Origin: Dipetalonema caudispina
Lineage: Eukaryota > Nematoda > Chromadorea > Rhabditida > Onchocercidae
Assembly: GCA_013365325.1 (NCBI GenBank)
Contig: JABVXV010000032.1
Coordinates: forward strand, 1 to 64,000
Reading direction: 5' to 3'
Length of the DNA stretch: 64,000 nt
The notes beneath the pieces are model-generated. The model worked only from the letters and a program-made list of their open reading frames with translations. It was not told the origin of the DNA and did no database searches. The first letter of the stretch is position 1; every line of letters starts with the position of its first letter. Position numbers and translations under genes: made by a program. Below are positions 1 to 12,802 of this stretch, one piece after another.

Positions 1-968
1 TCCGAAAATAGCAAGTGGGATATCAGTTGCAGGGATTTACATATCTGAATTAGGAAATGTTTTGAACCAAAAGTTTCTAAAACGATCTTGCTTGCTATCT
101 TCAAGCTAATCATTTGTTTATTGGAAAATTTTGGTCAAAACACTTCTTTCTACAATAAAGCGCACAGCAGACCTTAGAAATGCTGTCTTGCGAAGGTTGC
201 CATCAACTTGTATCTTATTTATTGAGTTTTGAACTTTGATAAGTCCCTTATTTCAGAAGTATAAAACAGTAACAGCAAGAAAAGTAAACACCAAATCACT
301 TAGTGTTTACTGCTCTTGCTGTTGCTGTTTTATACGTTCGAAATAGATGGACATAGTAGCTCAGGCGTGAGCTAAATATTTTCACAGGTTAGTCAGGACA
401 TGCTGTTGCAAAATGAGCGCACAGCTATGTAGCATGATACAAGTGGTTTTGGACGCGGTTTGAGTTAGATGTTCAGGATGAGGGGGAGAGGGGGAGGGAG
501 ATAGATTGCTAGGTAATGTGTGGTTAAGAGAATGAAGGGATCTGCTAGTTTCTATGTGTCGTTATTATGCCACACATTGAAAGCAAGAAAGGAGTACTAG
601 TGCTGAAGAGATGCTAGAAATAGCATGAAAGTTGGAGGCGAAATAGCATTAGTTAATGAAGAAATGTTAAGAGAGAAATTATTAGCAGGGACGATGAGTG
701 GAAAAGACTTGTGAATGTGAGATAGTCTTTGAAATTGCCTTGCGTGACATGCCGAAAGAGACAGAGGGAGAGGAGGTCCTCTAGGTTAGAGGGGTCAGAT
801 GGAAGGTTGCTGTTACCCTCCAACGAACCTCTACCTTTCAGGTCAAAAAACGTTGACTGGTTACACCCCTGCATTCCCATGTTGTTCGAGATGATGTTAT
901 CTTTTCCCTGCTTGCTTGAGCTAAAAATTACACACTGTTTTCGACGTTTAAACAACACCTTTGCAGAC
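1..968. other. Upstream non-coding stretch before the RBM15-like gene
   Basis: No convincing exon is seen here. The stretch holds the long imperfect hairpin listed separately (248-347), a purine-rich run around 480-505 (agg/gag-rich), and the pyrimidine-rich acceptor ending in ttttgcag just before the RBM15-like start codon. The open frame running in from 729 into the first exon lacks coding character before the ATG at 969, so it is treated as leader. The 5' flank of this gene, including any promoter, cannot be delimited. Confidence 0.5.
248..347. repeat. Imperfect inverted repeat, pre-miRNA-sized hairpin
   Basis: The left arm (about 248-292) and right arm (about 302-347) are near reverse complements. 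The shared core reads tataaaacagnaacagcaag on one strand and gtaaacac next to the loop. Arms are about 44 nt with a loop of roughly 10 nt. Several of the differences would be G.U wobbles if transcribed rightward. The size and the short loop resemble a miRNA precursor, but a small palindromic MITE would look similar. No coding frame explains the symmetry. Confidence 0.6.
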
Positions 969-3855
969 ATGGGAACAAGGTATGGTGGCGGACGTGATGG
1001 GCGTAACCAACGTGGTACAGCGTATAACGCTAACGGTAGGCAATCCAGGCCCGTTCAACGATTATCATTTCGGCGTGAAAATAGCGGTGATCCAGATGCC
1101 AACCTATCCTCGTTTTACAGGTTAAATATATATTTTACTTTAAAAAATGGAGCAAGAAACAGTATGCGTTAGATTTTGCCTTTTTACGATAAGATGGTAA
1201 GTTGTGTGCATGACTTCCGATCGAATTTCTATCGTCTATTAATTTCGATCCCGAATTAAATTTCACTTCTAATTAAGGAAGTGCATTGTAACGAATAAGA
1301 CCAGTTTTTATGGTGCAGTCAATTGTCGTAGAGGTTCATCCGTAAAAATCGTGACAATTAGCCCGAGCAAAATTCTTTCAAAATTGCGAACAGGATGTAA
1401 TCCTCATGCATTTTTACTTCTTACAGACTGTTTCGACAACACTTAGCTTTATTTGAGTCTTTTACAATTTAATAATTTCAACTACTTTAATTGAGTAATG
1501 TCTGCATTATGAAATCAATGTTGCAAATCAGCCATATTGCATACATTTTTCTTTCCTCCCTGATCTAGAGACCGATTTGGTAGTCATTCCCCGGAAGAAT
1601 ACATGAACCTTCGTTTTTCGCATTTTGACAACAAAATTACGAAAGACGAAATTAAAGATATCCTGGAGCGTGAATTCCGTCGATATGCTCCATTTGAGGT
1701 GAGCATCGTTTGAATATTTATGCTTGCTTCCCTAATTTCCGAAAATTCAGCTGAATGAGATCTTTTTTGTTCGTATTTGTATATGTGCTTGTTTACACTC
1801 AGAAAACATTAGACGTTGCTGTTGTTCCTTTTCACTTTTCTATTTTTTTTTTGTTGAAATACAAACTAATTTGTAGATAAAAATAGTGCGTAACCCTGGC
1901 GACGAGCAGCGCCTCGCTTATGTAAATTTCGAGCGTCCAGAGGCGGCTCGAACAATTCGACATACGATGTTACCAAGATTGCAGAAATTACTTGGAAAGA
2001 GACTTCATCTTGATCCTGCAGGCATCATTAGAGATCAGGAAGGAAAGTATATTCCCGATCGATATAATCGAGCATTGCAAGCTGAACGGGAGCGTGAACG
2101 AAAGGATCCTCTAAGAAGGTAATTCCACTTCATGGAAGCATTTGTTTGCGAGAAATGAAATAGTGTAAAAGAGATGCGGTTTTTAGAAAATCTCCTAACA
2201 GACGTCGTGAGGAAGGAGGAACATGGAATTTGAAAGAAGATGACAGTGATGCAACCAGAACACTTTTTGTGGGAAACATGCCAGCAGATATACGTGAATC
2301 AGAAATTCGTCGTGTTTTCGAGAAATATGGAAAAGTTGAAGATGTTGATATCAAAACACCTCCAGAAACTAATGCTGCATATGCTTTCGTCCTTTTTCAG
2401 GTGGATTTTGCGAGAAATTCAGACTTTTTTCTTTGTATTGCTTGTACGAGCGTATTTTGCAAATGCTTTTAGTGACTGTGGAACGCAGTACTTTATCAGT
2501 TGATACTTAGTGTTTCAAACCAAAAAAAGTTTTTTGGTGCAGCCATGCAATACTTGAATGACGAGGCAATTATATTAATTATGCGGGCGCGAATTTGGTG
2601 TTTTTGTAGACTTTGGAACAGTCCATGAATGCAAAAGCCAATGAACATGACCGTCCAATACGGCCAGGGACAACTCGTTGTAAAATCGGATATGGCAAAT
2701 CACAGCCATCAAATCGTTTATGGATCGGTGGACTAGGACCATGGACATCTGCAGAATATTTGGCTAAAGTACTTTTTTCGATTTCCATTGTATCATTTCA
2801 GTATATTCCGATGCAGAAAGATAACTCCAGTTAGGGAATCACCGGGAATGTTTAAAAAATATCATTAATTTTGGAATAAATCTCAAATGCTCAAACCAAC
2901 TTTGGATGTTATAGCTTGTTATCTTTTTGTTTAATATTCGAGTTTTACAAACCACTGCCAACTTTAGCTATGGATTTAAAAGAAGTTCTGGAATGATTGT
3001 AGTTTGTAGGAGTTCGATCGATATGGGCTTATTGATCGATTAGACTATGAAGAAGGTGCTGACTTTGCGTATATACGGTTTACAGATCAGAATGCAGCAA
3101 TGGATGCTTGTCGTGCTATGAAAGGTTTCCCACTGGGTGGGAGAGACCGATGCATCATCGTTGACTTCGCCAAGTTCGTGATTTCTTGTATTTCTTTGAG
3201 TCCTAGGTTCCATTGTGAATATTTGAACATAAAGTCGTTTATTTGTAGAGATGATCAAAAAGAAGACCGTAAAAGACGACGGAGCATGTCTGCCGGCTCG
3301 AGAAAGCGCAATAAGGGTCCACGCACGCCACCTGAAAGTCCATCAAGTACACCATCTGATGGTGAAATCGATACTATTGATGAGCTGGAGCGAAGGATTG
3401 CACCAACTTGGCAAGGTTTCATTATCCTGAAGAAAACTGAATACGCGATTCGTTTGCATCGTATCTCGGGAACGGAGCATTTACTGCAGAAGTTACTTCG
3501 TGACCCGACGGATGGTAGTGCACTGAAGCTGCATATTACTCAACGGCTGCCATTGGTTAGTCAGGAGGCACTTGAGGAACGGCTAATTCATTCATCAAAG
3601 AAGCAGCTTAGCTTAATGATTGCTGTAGCATGTGATAAGCCCATTCGGCCGCTCGTTAATTACCTTTCCGAGAAAGATGCTGCCGGTGTTGTCACTGTAC
3701 CTAGCGGTGTATTGTATGTTTTTGCTGCTAGTAATATGGCTGATCGATTAATTCAGGCCTGCGCACGCAATATAACTTTATTGACACCTGAATGTGGCCA
3801 TCTGTTATTTGCACTGGCCCTAAAGGCCTCACCTGATACTCCCAATGGAGGTTAA
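969..3855 (+). CDS. RBM15: RBM15/Spenito-family RNA-binding protein (3 RRM + SPOC)
   Basis: Exons by hand: 969-1120, 1569-1698, 1877-2118, 2187-2400, 2610-2768, 3010-3173, 3249-3855. All phases join and give 555 residues. Domains in order: RRM1 about 62-145; RRM2 about 199-265 with RNP2-like TLFVGNM; RRM3 about 282-355 with RLWIGGLGPW and the family motif GFPLGG; an Arg/Ser/Lys linker (KRRRSMSAGSRKRNKG); and a C-terminal SPOC domain about 404-550 starting at WQGFIILKK. This order is typical of RBM15/RBM15B and fly Spenito. Known family members recruit the m6A methyltransferase complex to RNA, act in splicing and export, and are nuclear. The protein is shorter than vertebrate RBM15 because the linkers are short. 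The ATG lies 2 nt after a tttgcag acceptor, suggesting spliced-leader addition. The neighbour downstream is convergent. Confidence 0.93.
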
Positions 3856-6364
3856 TTTACCAGCTGTATTCTGTGCTACTTTTTTGATACCTACAACTGT
3901 TTTAGCTGTGAAACTTCTGTCAAGTATCAGTTTTTCTTTGGTTTATTGCGTACAACGCTGTAATTATTTCAGCTTTCTCTTTATTTCTATATTTCTATTT
4001 TGGTAAGTTCCTATGTTGAGTATTTTTATATCTTGAAGAAAGTTAACCACTGTCCTCGGGAGTTATTAATTTAATAATGACCTCATAGACATACATTCAG
4101 TAAACAATTTGGCGCTTGAAGCAGTTGCATAACTGGTGATTTTTTAGAAGTAGCTTTTTTGTATGATTCGTTTAACTTATTGCAAGTTATACTTGGATGT
4201 TTTAAATAGAGTTTTCATAAGGTTATTCTTCTGCTTCAGTTTTGATCCGCAGATTTCGTGATAGTGATCTTTTAGAAGTAGCATTTTTGTATTTCAAGAT
4301 TTGGCATTTCCTGGAATTTAAGACTTTAATAGGTGAAAGTGGAGATCATTAATAAAAACCATTAATTAGCTACGTAATCATTCTGATGATTGTTTGATAG
4401 CACATATTAATTTTATGCAACAGGTTTATCCTGTCCAATTCCAACCATAAAATTAAAGTTTCAAAAATGAATCGCTATTAATATTGCTACGTTGTCTTTA
4501 ATCGATACCTATTCGTATACTCATTCATTCGTAAATTCATATGATTGTTTAATAATTTCTTGCACAGTTAGTATTATTCGTTCTGTTTTATTTTTTGACA
4601 AAATTTCGGTTCTAAATGACCGTAATGTTTTTTAACAAGAATATTTTGAAATTCTTTACTTTCGAAAAAAAGATTCGAAATGCCTACTGATTTGCATATT
4701 TCATTCTCCGGCCTATGCATGGATTTACCCTGTTGCTAATAATTTGCTTGACCAACAACAAATCTGTGTGACGGCAAGTTGAATTTCTGTCTGCTTACGG
4801 ACATCGTTAATTATGAAGTTTGCTTTTATTGTTATGCTGGCTAAAATTCAATTCAAATGAGATTTTGGAACGTTTTAATATTTCGAAAATCTATTCATAT
4901 ATTTGAATTTACACGTACATTTTTTCATGGTCTTTCTGAATGACATCGCACTACCATACTTGTTTGATTTGAATTCTGCTGTTATTTTGAGCAAACATTT
5001 TGTTACTAAACATGCTGATATTCTGCAACAACGCGTTTTTTATTTCGTAGTTTTGCCGTTCACATAAGGAAGGGTTCGGATCAGGTTTGTTTGTGTTCAT
5101 CATAAGCTAACTTTTTGCCAAGTCATTTTTTCAATCCATCCGTTCTTTTTTTTTCGCTTGATTCATTTTGTCATTTCTGAGACCGCCACAGCATTTGAGT
5201 GCTTTTTCATGATTCCATACCGAGAGATCATCAAAATTTTCGGTAGTTCTCAGTTGCTAATTTCAGTGTTTACAGAGTGCGGAACTTCGATGGGCTAAAC
5301 AATATTTCTCGAAATGACATACGAGCTAATTTTCATTACAAATCTGCCTCTTTACTAAGGTTTTTAGAAGTGATTCAGGTTTGGGAGTTCACCAAAGGTA
5401 AGTTACTCCTATTACAGCCTTGCTATTGCTGAACATCTTTCGGCATCTTTTTATGCGAGGTATTGTCGCGTATCTTATTAGTATCTATGAAATACTTTAA
5501 GCACTTAATAGTATACAGATTTTTCTGCACAGTTTTGTTCTGTTACGAACATAGAAATTTTTACTGGTGGAAATGCCCGAATCAATTCCAAGCTGAAAGC
5601 AAAGGTGATAATATTTTAGTGCGGTTCTAGTCTTTCAAGTATTTAACATAAGCTTAATACGAAATGGCATGTTCGTTATCCCGACTTATTTTTTCTCGGA
5701 GTAGTTTCAGGAAGTTAAAGCTTAATACTGTTAGACCAGGAGGTGTGGAAACTCAAGAGGTACTTGTGGTTAATAGGGCGGTATATGAAAGTATATACAG
5801 GTGTGACGAGTTGGATATCTTGTCACATTTGCATGTGGCCATGTTTTCTAACTACATCTTAATTGTATTGAACTATTCGAAATACCCCAGTTCGGTGTTG
5901 TGATTGCCGTTGTGCGTCGGGTGGGAAAATTGGGTCTATGGCATAGTAAGCAAGTTCGAGAAATCTAATAAAATGTTTATTTTCCGTGCTTTGATTCGGA
6001 TGTACATCATATTAGAGATTGAAATTTCTCATATATCAGTATGATGCCAACTTTGATAAAAGACCTCTGGGTTGGTTATATTTGACAGTTGAAGTCACTT
6101 TTTCAATATTATTAATTCAAAAATGGTACTCCCAAGAAATCACTAGTAGCGATTCGTGTTTATCCTTAAAATATCAGTTTTTCGCCTAGTGGGGACTTCG
6201 ATTTTTCTGTTAACCTACCAGTTTTTTTCTTCTAGACTATTTTCTTTGGTAGTGAACTGCGGTTGTAAACCGTTTATGTTGGTGTTAGGTATCCGATTTT
6301 TCTAATTTTTATGAACTGGGAACTGATAACTGTTCGATGATTCATAAAGCATCTAAGCATCCAG
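3856..6364. other. Convergent intergenic stretch (3' ends of RBM15-like and ion channel genes)
   Basis: No supported exon on either strand. The left part should be the RBM15-like 3' UTR; an AATAAA-type hexamer occurs near 4351. The right part should be the 3' UTR of the minus-strand channel gene. A 79-codon open frame at 5664-5903 has no recognisable domain, no splice context and AT-biased composition, and was left out. Confidence 0.5.
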
Positions 6365-9025
6365 CTATAAAATGAATGATCCAACAAAAACTATGAAGTA
6401 AAGAGCCAGGAAAATCAAAAATATCAGGTTGTTGAGCGCACATGTTAGTGGAGCATACTTCCGCTGCGAGTTCTCATTGACTTCCTCACTGGACAGCGAT
6501 AGAGCAATCTTGTTATTAATAAAATACGCAAACTGATTCAGTGAATGATGTGGTGGTATGGCGGTGCTAGATTGTGATAATCTCCATAAAATCATCGAAA
6601 TCAAGAGAAGAAATGTTGATGATGTGAGGTTGAACCCAATATATTTCACTGAAAACACCAATTTTTGAATCCTAACTCAGTTCTGGTTAAACCTATATTT
6701 TCATTTTTCATAGTGTCCTTCGATATGCTGTCGTAGGTGTTCGAAATGTTTGAGATTCTTCAAGCTCTAGTATCCAGATCTGAAAAATTCAGAAAGGGGA
6801 CGAGAAAACCAACGTGATTGAAATTGAAACACAAGGATTCTTGAAAGTTCTTAATTTTTAATAGGAAATGAAACCAACGTATGGTTGGTGTATGGATAGC
6901 GAATGTCGGTAATCGGCTGTTAATAAGAGTCAGGGCGATAATCTGAGCCAAGATGGATAATGCTATGAGCGCTGGTTGTACTACTGTTAACTGGAATAAT
7001 ACGGATGAAATGGTGATAATCGATGTTATAAGAGCTGGTAACAACATTTCCGTCGTAAAGTACACAGCATTACGACGTAAACCTAAGCATAATTCGCTAT
7101 TTGATGATTGAACATCGAACGGATCATCTCGCCAGTTACCAAGCATTTGAATGTAATATTTGCTGTCCTGTAATTTTTAGAAGTTTTTTTCGTAGTTCAG
7201 AAACAATCTATTTTGGGTCGTTAATTTTGTGTATGTGTATTTTTGTGTGTGTGTGTGTGTATGTGTGTATGTATGTATGTATGTATGTATGTATGTATGT
7301 GTGTATGTGTGTATTTCGCATCTCGGATAGAAACTGACATGTTCTGAAGATAGTTGCATACAGAATCTTGAGTAAAAGTCTAATTTGTCCATAACCAAAG
7401 CTCACTTTCATGGCCCGGAAATGTTATTAATCACAAATAATGTGGAACTTACGTTGATTTCAACATTTTCAAGAGTCCAGCCGGTAGCATAAGTTTCGGT
7501 GAGCTCTTCGCGTTTTTTGGATTTAACCTTATCAGCAATAATAAATCGCACAGAGAAATATTGTTTGTCATCGAATTTGAAACACACATGTTGGTAATCA
7601 TTTGGGTAATCCTCATACCGAAAATTATGGGCAGCTACAAACGAAAAATCCAACCACATGTACACCTGACCCGTATAATTTGCTGCGAGTTCCTTTCTTA
7701 CCATACTTCCTGGATTTAGTGATGTTCTGGAAATGTGGATTTATAAAGAGATGGTTGTTGAAGCGACTAATTTTTCAATTTATCATTTCTTATCAAGATA
7801 CAATGATCTCGGAAATGTAAATTAAAACAAAAAACTGAAGTACTAACGGATTTATTTGTGAAAGTTGTGGAGTCCAAATCTGGATCCAGTAAAAGTTTAA
7901 CCATGATATCTCCCACTGATTACGATCCCATGCCACTCTTGTATCATTCCAACTCTTTATTTCATGAGACAGTATTAATGGATTATTTGTAGAAAAAGAT
8001 TATTACAAGCTGTTATCTAGAAATGCATAGATGAATAAGATGAATTAAATGAAAACTTACCAGAACCATTCTTCCAAATGCTCGAACCACCTGTTTCTCT
8101 TCATCCTGAATATGAACAACAACTTTGTGTGAATGGTTTCCGCTCTTATTTCCGGCAAAATTTCAAAAGAATTTCTAAGAACAATGAACTGTACCACATC
8201 AATGTGATTGATACGGATGCTTTCAATGCTAACTACGCGTGATAAGTTTAAATTTGTTGTATTATCATAGTGTGAAGCGATATAATCACGTAATCTCCAT
8301 GCTCTATCACCTCCTTGACAGCTACGGCACGACAATCGACAATTCGCCATCATCCTGTCAACATAGGATTTCCGAAAAACATAACTATTTTTTCTAGCTG
8401 AACCGCTACACTGATCAATTGAAAAAACATATCACAACAGTTGAATTAAGCAATCTTAGAGCAAGAAACATATTCGTTGATAATATTGAAATTTGGACAA
8501 TTCCAGCAAGGCCTGTCAGTTAGATGTAAAATGTAGTGATACACAGACCTACCAAACAGGATTACTTTCACATTCACCTCGGCTTGCCCAATCTGCACAT
8601 TTCGGATCCAAATCAATGCATGTATTAGAACCTGTTGAAGTTTCACTTCTTACCACTGAAATAAGCATGACTGAAGTATTCAAATGAACTATTTTCGAAG
8701 TTTTAAGTAGATGAAATAAAAATGAAGCTCCTAACTTTTTCATCCACACAACTGACATTTTTTGTACAAAACAATAAAGACAAGTGAAATTGTATAAGAA
8801 TGCAACTTTTGAATAAAATATGTACATATGGCGTTAAATGCCAAAAATTTTGGTATTTTTGCGAACTAGAAAAAATCAGTTCATCAATAATTCTGTATGT
8901 TGGAAACAAATCAAATATTGATGATAATTTTACAATTTTAAGTAATAGAATAGTAATTTTTAACCTTGAGTAAAGATATATAATTTGATGAGCCGTACAA
9001 TCAACGGATATTCTGGTGACCGCAT
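6365..9025 (-). CDS. Pentameric ligand-gated ion channel subunit with N-terminal ShK domain
   Basis: Minus-strand exons: 9025-8965, 8670-8553, 8354-8061 (or ending 8091), 7952-7848, 7726-7453, 7167-6879, 6648-6365. Phases join, giving about 474 (or 464) residues. A signal peptide spans exons 1-2 (h-region LYIFTQVMLISVV). Residues 38-72 form a six-cysteine ShK module: C-D, C-x-x-W, G-E-C, NPVWM, C-x-x-SC-x-x-C. The extracellular ligand-binding domain follows, with WNDTRVAW and the loop motif YEDYPNDYQHVC. M1 is about 318-343 (contains LLPALIT), M2 about 346-368 and M3 about 381-400, with a short M3-M4 loop; M4 ends the protein. At the first Cys-loop position there is Asn227, while Cys241 remains. 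A nicotinic-like or other nematode LGC subunit is inferred; ligand and ion selectivity cannot be read. The acceptor at 7952/7953 is weak and the donor of exon 3 is ambiguous. Confidence 0.85.
7243..7313. repeat. GT / ATGT microsatellite in a channel-gene intron
   Basis: A run of GT dinucleotides (from about 7243) passes into about ten copies of the tetramer ATGT and back to GT by 7313. It lies in the intron between the exons ending at 7453 and starting at 7167 of the minus-strand channel gene. It creates spurious long open frames on both strands (Cys/Val/Tyr- or Thr/His-rich), which are not genes. Confidence 0.95.
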
Positions 9026-12000
9026 TGTTTTAGTATTGAGAAAATTACGATGTCCTGATAAAATGAACTGAATGTAGATGGATTAGTTGTGAATCAATTG
9101 GTCACGAAGAGACTACAAGAATTTTTCAAAGAGAAATAGAACTAAATGGGTAATCCCTCTCTCGGAATTTCAGGAAATAAGAAAAGGTCTTTCTAAGCAA
9201 ATCTAACCTATTTAAATGAACTCATAAAACCCACTTTTAGCCTTCTGACAAATTCACAAATTAACTAAATGGAATTATTTCACGATTTATCTACTACTTG
9301 GTCGTCATAAATCCAATTTGTTCATTAACGCTTTCTCGTACCGCCATTTAATAAATGTACCAAAACGTAACACAGTTTGTTACAATTATTTTAAACTATT
9401 TTATTTGAAGCGTGTTTTCAGCACTTCAAGTTTCATGAAAATTTAGAACTGAGAGCATTATCTCTGATCTAATAAATAGTGACTAGAGATATAGCTTTAC
9501 AAATACTGCAACGGATATGTCTAGTGATATAGATCATTTCCTTTTTCGAAAGTATGTAATTAGCTGACTGGACTAAAATTTAGCAAGTTGGAAAATCAGA
9601 AGACCATAATGTTCTTCAATGAGGATAGTAATATGGGAAGAATAAAGTTCTTCAAAAAGCGGAACGAAAACCTTTAAAAAACTGTCTGGTTGGTGGCAGT
9701 TTGAACAAACTGATGAAAAGAGATTTATGGTAATGTATTATTGCAAAGCGAAAGTATGTTTACGATGATGGCACTGAAAATTTTAGCCCCTTCTAAAGAC
9801 AAAACTTTACAAAAAAAATGTGGCACATCTTGTTACATTTTTTTTGTACTTCTGTTGAAAATATTATGCCAAAAGTATATGTCCTTCAGTAAAGCAGGTG
9901 AGTTCTGCGAAATCTTGCAATCATCTTCAGTTTGAACGGTGTAGTTATGATTTAAAAATATAAGACATCATCAAAAAACCAAACAGTATGCTATCGGTTA
10001 GAGAAATAAATGTGAGCAGTTCATCGAATCTGTAGTTCTCGGAGTGATGGAAGTGATACCTTGCGAAAGCAAAAGTTCTGTAATATATGATAGTATCGAT
10101 ATGCATACTGTCTTTCGGATGACATATGATCAGATATGTCAACAGAATGATCGAAGAATGTACAATTTAAACATAGTCGCTGAATAGAACAAACAATAAT
10201 TAGCAATTTCACAAGACTTGCCATAATTTTTTTTTCTTTTAACGATTTCGAAATAACTTTTTGAATAAAATGGTTAAATTCTGGTCAAATGTTTCTAAAT
10301 ATGCTTACTGTGGTAACTCACTGAACTTCAGCATAAAGTACAAGAATACAACTGTCAAATTGAAACATTAAGAAGAAATAAGTTGAGTGTTTCAAAGAAA
10401 AGGCCGACAACAAGTTGGTTTAAATTAAAAATTATAGAAGAATAACGAAGAGAGTTGATGAGAAAAATATGAGTTGAAATATATACAGAACTTTTCTAAA
10501 TAATTGTAGTACATGAAGAAATAGAGAAATATTGCATTATGCTTCTGATAACGTAACGGAGGACGCAGAACTAAGATGACGGATGAGAGGAGAAAAGAGA
10601 AGAAGTGGAGCTGGTTTACGACGTTTGATTATGTATGTTATCCGCGGTGTCCTGTTTACTACTTGTTCCTCCCAATAACTTGTGCAATATGTACTGCGAT
10701 GAACAATGAAAAAATTGCTTCTTTTCTTTCATCTGGAAATCAACAGGATCCATCAAAATGAAGTATTGACGGGAAATTTACTTGACATCCAGTTTCAATT
10801 TAATTGTAATTCTTGGAAAGTTGCAAAGATTTTGCACCAAAAGTTGAATTTGTCAAGTTCTTCTTCATTTATACTTCGTTATAAAAGATCATAATTCTTT
10901 ATTTTTCGTAATCTGAATTCCTTCCCAAATACTCCTATTTAAAATTTATTTACAAGTTATGTTTCAATTGGAAATCAATATTCATGCGTGAAAGTTTTCA
11001 TCAACTTTAAAGACAGATTTCCAAGTGAATTTCTAGTATTGGTTTGTATTATTTCATACGAGATTGCGATCTTATTATTCATAGCTTTATATTATAACAA
11101 AGAGTAAGATAAACTAAGACCTGACAATGTGGCTAAGAGAATATTTTGTGAAATTACTTAATAGAAATTTGAAATAGTTCCTGTGTACTTTCCATGATCA
11201 CAGTTCTTCTGTCATGTCTTTTTTGTGAACATATTACAAATATAACAGTTCTTTCTAAAAACAGATGATGATATCAAGAATTGAAGCTCATTATTGGGCT
11301 GAAACGTTAAATAAATGGTTAAAGTAAGTTAGCAGTATTTGAACTAATAATTCGAAAAAGTTGGCTCAAAGTAAGAACAACCATTTGAACTAATATTTTC
11401 AGGCATTAATTAGACTTGTCACTTAAATATTAGCCCCAGTTTTGAATGTTCAGCTCGCCACGACATTTTAAGCTCTTCATGTGATCGAATTTTCTGCTCA
11501 TGTTTTCCAGTAAATACTGTGCCAATGTAATTTGCATCGTTTAGTTTCTTTCTGCATAATTAATTACTTCATTGTCACCGTGAATTTATCACAATTGATA
11601 TAATTTAAATTTTTTGAGGTATTAAATTTTGTTTAGAACGATACGGCGCACCTTAAAAATTATTGAAATCTAAACCAATTCGTTGGAATGTTTTAGCAAC
11701 TTAAATAAACCATAAAAATGAAGTATTCGCAGGGATTTGCCACCAGATAAAAATGATTTATGCTACTAAACAAATAAATAAAGCAGTAGTAATAATTCGA
11801 GCAATCATCATTATTTATATCAATTAACAAGTAAACCTAATTGATTATTCTATCAGTAGATTGAATCACTCAGTTTGTTCAAATTACATGTGCCATGAAT
11901 TGTCAAAAAAATTTATAATGGATCATAAATTAACTGCATGGGCATCGCATGATTTCTTTTATCGTAGAAAACTTTTTAAATAAACGAAGAATTGTTTTGT

Positions 12001-12802
12001 AAAAAAGACAACGAAAAATTGTTAGCTTTCTAGTTATGTACTATAAATATGCAACTCTTTTGTATAGAATTGCAAAAAAAATTAAATGCATATTTTCAGC
12101 GGGATTTGAAAAAGTGTATTTGAAAATGAACTCGCATTTGCGCAAAATTTAAACTTTCATCAACTTACGCTTGGCAAATAAAACACTGATTTGTCTGTGA
12201 ATTTTACAGCGGGTTGAATCTTAAACCTGGCATCCGAAATCTTGAATCTATCTATAATTTTGTAATTTTCGAATGTCCTCGCTTAGAATCTAACATTTCT
12301 TTCACTCTCGAATATTTATCTCATCCTACAGCCTTGACCACACTTTGATTAAATAATTAACAACTTTCCAGCTTTCCATTTATCTTTTTTAATAAATATG
12401 TGAATTGCCCTTGATTTTTTTTGCTCTTATCTAAATTATTTGATATTTTATATATCCATATATTGAACCAGTGGTAATTGCGATGATTTCATTTTTAATT
12501 TTAGATTCAAGATGAGAAACTTTTTTCAGAGCTTAGTTCTTCCTTTCGAATATGGAAATATTGTCCAAATATTGAAGAATTGCTTGTGATATATTTTCAG
12601 GAAGTTAAAAGAGATTAGCTTTAGGAATATATGCCCTTCAGAATATTTTCTTAATTTTTTTTTTGACCTGTTCGACTGGCGCCATTTCTCAGCAACAAAA
12701 ATGGTCCATCCAAAAAAATAGGCTAAATTCTGGCCTTCGATTATTTCATTAAGTGAAAAGAGGGTTTATCATCTGGAAAGGATCAACGTACGTTGTGGTA
12801 TC
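9026..12802. other. AT-rich intergenic stretch between channel and chitin-binding protein genes
   Basis: This interval should hold the 5' regulatory DNA of the minus-strand channel gene (right of 9025) and of the plus-strand secreted protein gene (left of 12803). Apart from the weak minus-strand candidate at 9743-10224, no exon could be supported. A 61-codon frame at 10576-10761 starts with a purine-rich segment and lacks splice support or domain similarity. Poly-T runs occur near 12651-12663 and 12879-12900. Confidence 0.5.
9743..10224 (-). CDS. Possible small secreted protein (weak)
   Basis: An ATG at 10224 (minus strand) opens a frame with a signal-peptide-like start: MASLVK, then LLIIVCSI, then small/polar residues and Cys. 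It runs about 55 codons to a donor-like AAG|gtatca near 10060. A tctttag acceptor near 9800 could add a short in-phase terminal exon (KGLKFSVPSS, then stop). Another open segment (NYTVQTEDDCK...) lies between them in a frame that could not be joined. I do not recognise a family. It could be chance in AT-rich DNA or a gene remnant. Confidence 0.22.

Noticed and set aside
2539..2600. Extra exon-like segment in RBM15 (AMQYLNDEA) behind a ggtgcag acceptor
   Set aside because: The RRM2 alignment is already complete when 2400 joins 2610. The segment would add residues and breaks the phase.
7101..7411. Open frames across the GT/ATGT repeat on both strands
   Set aside because: They are produced by the microsatellite in a channel-gene intron and have no domain.
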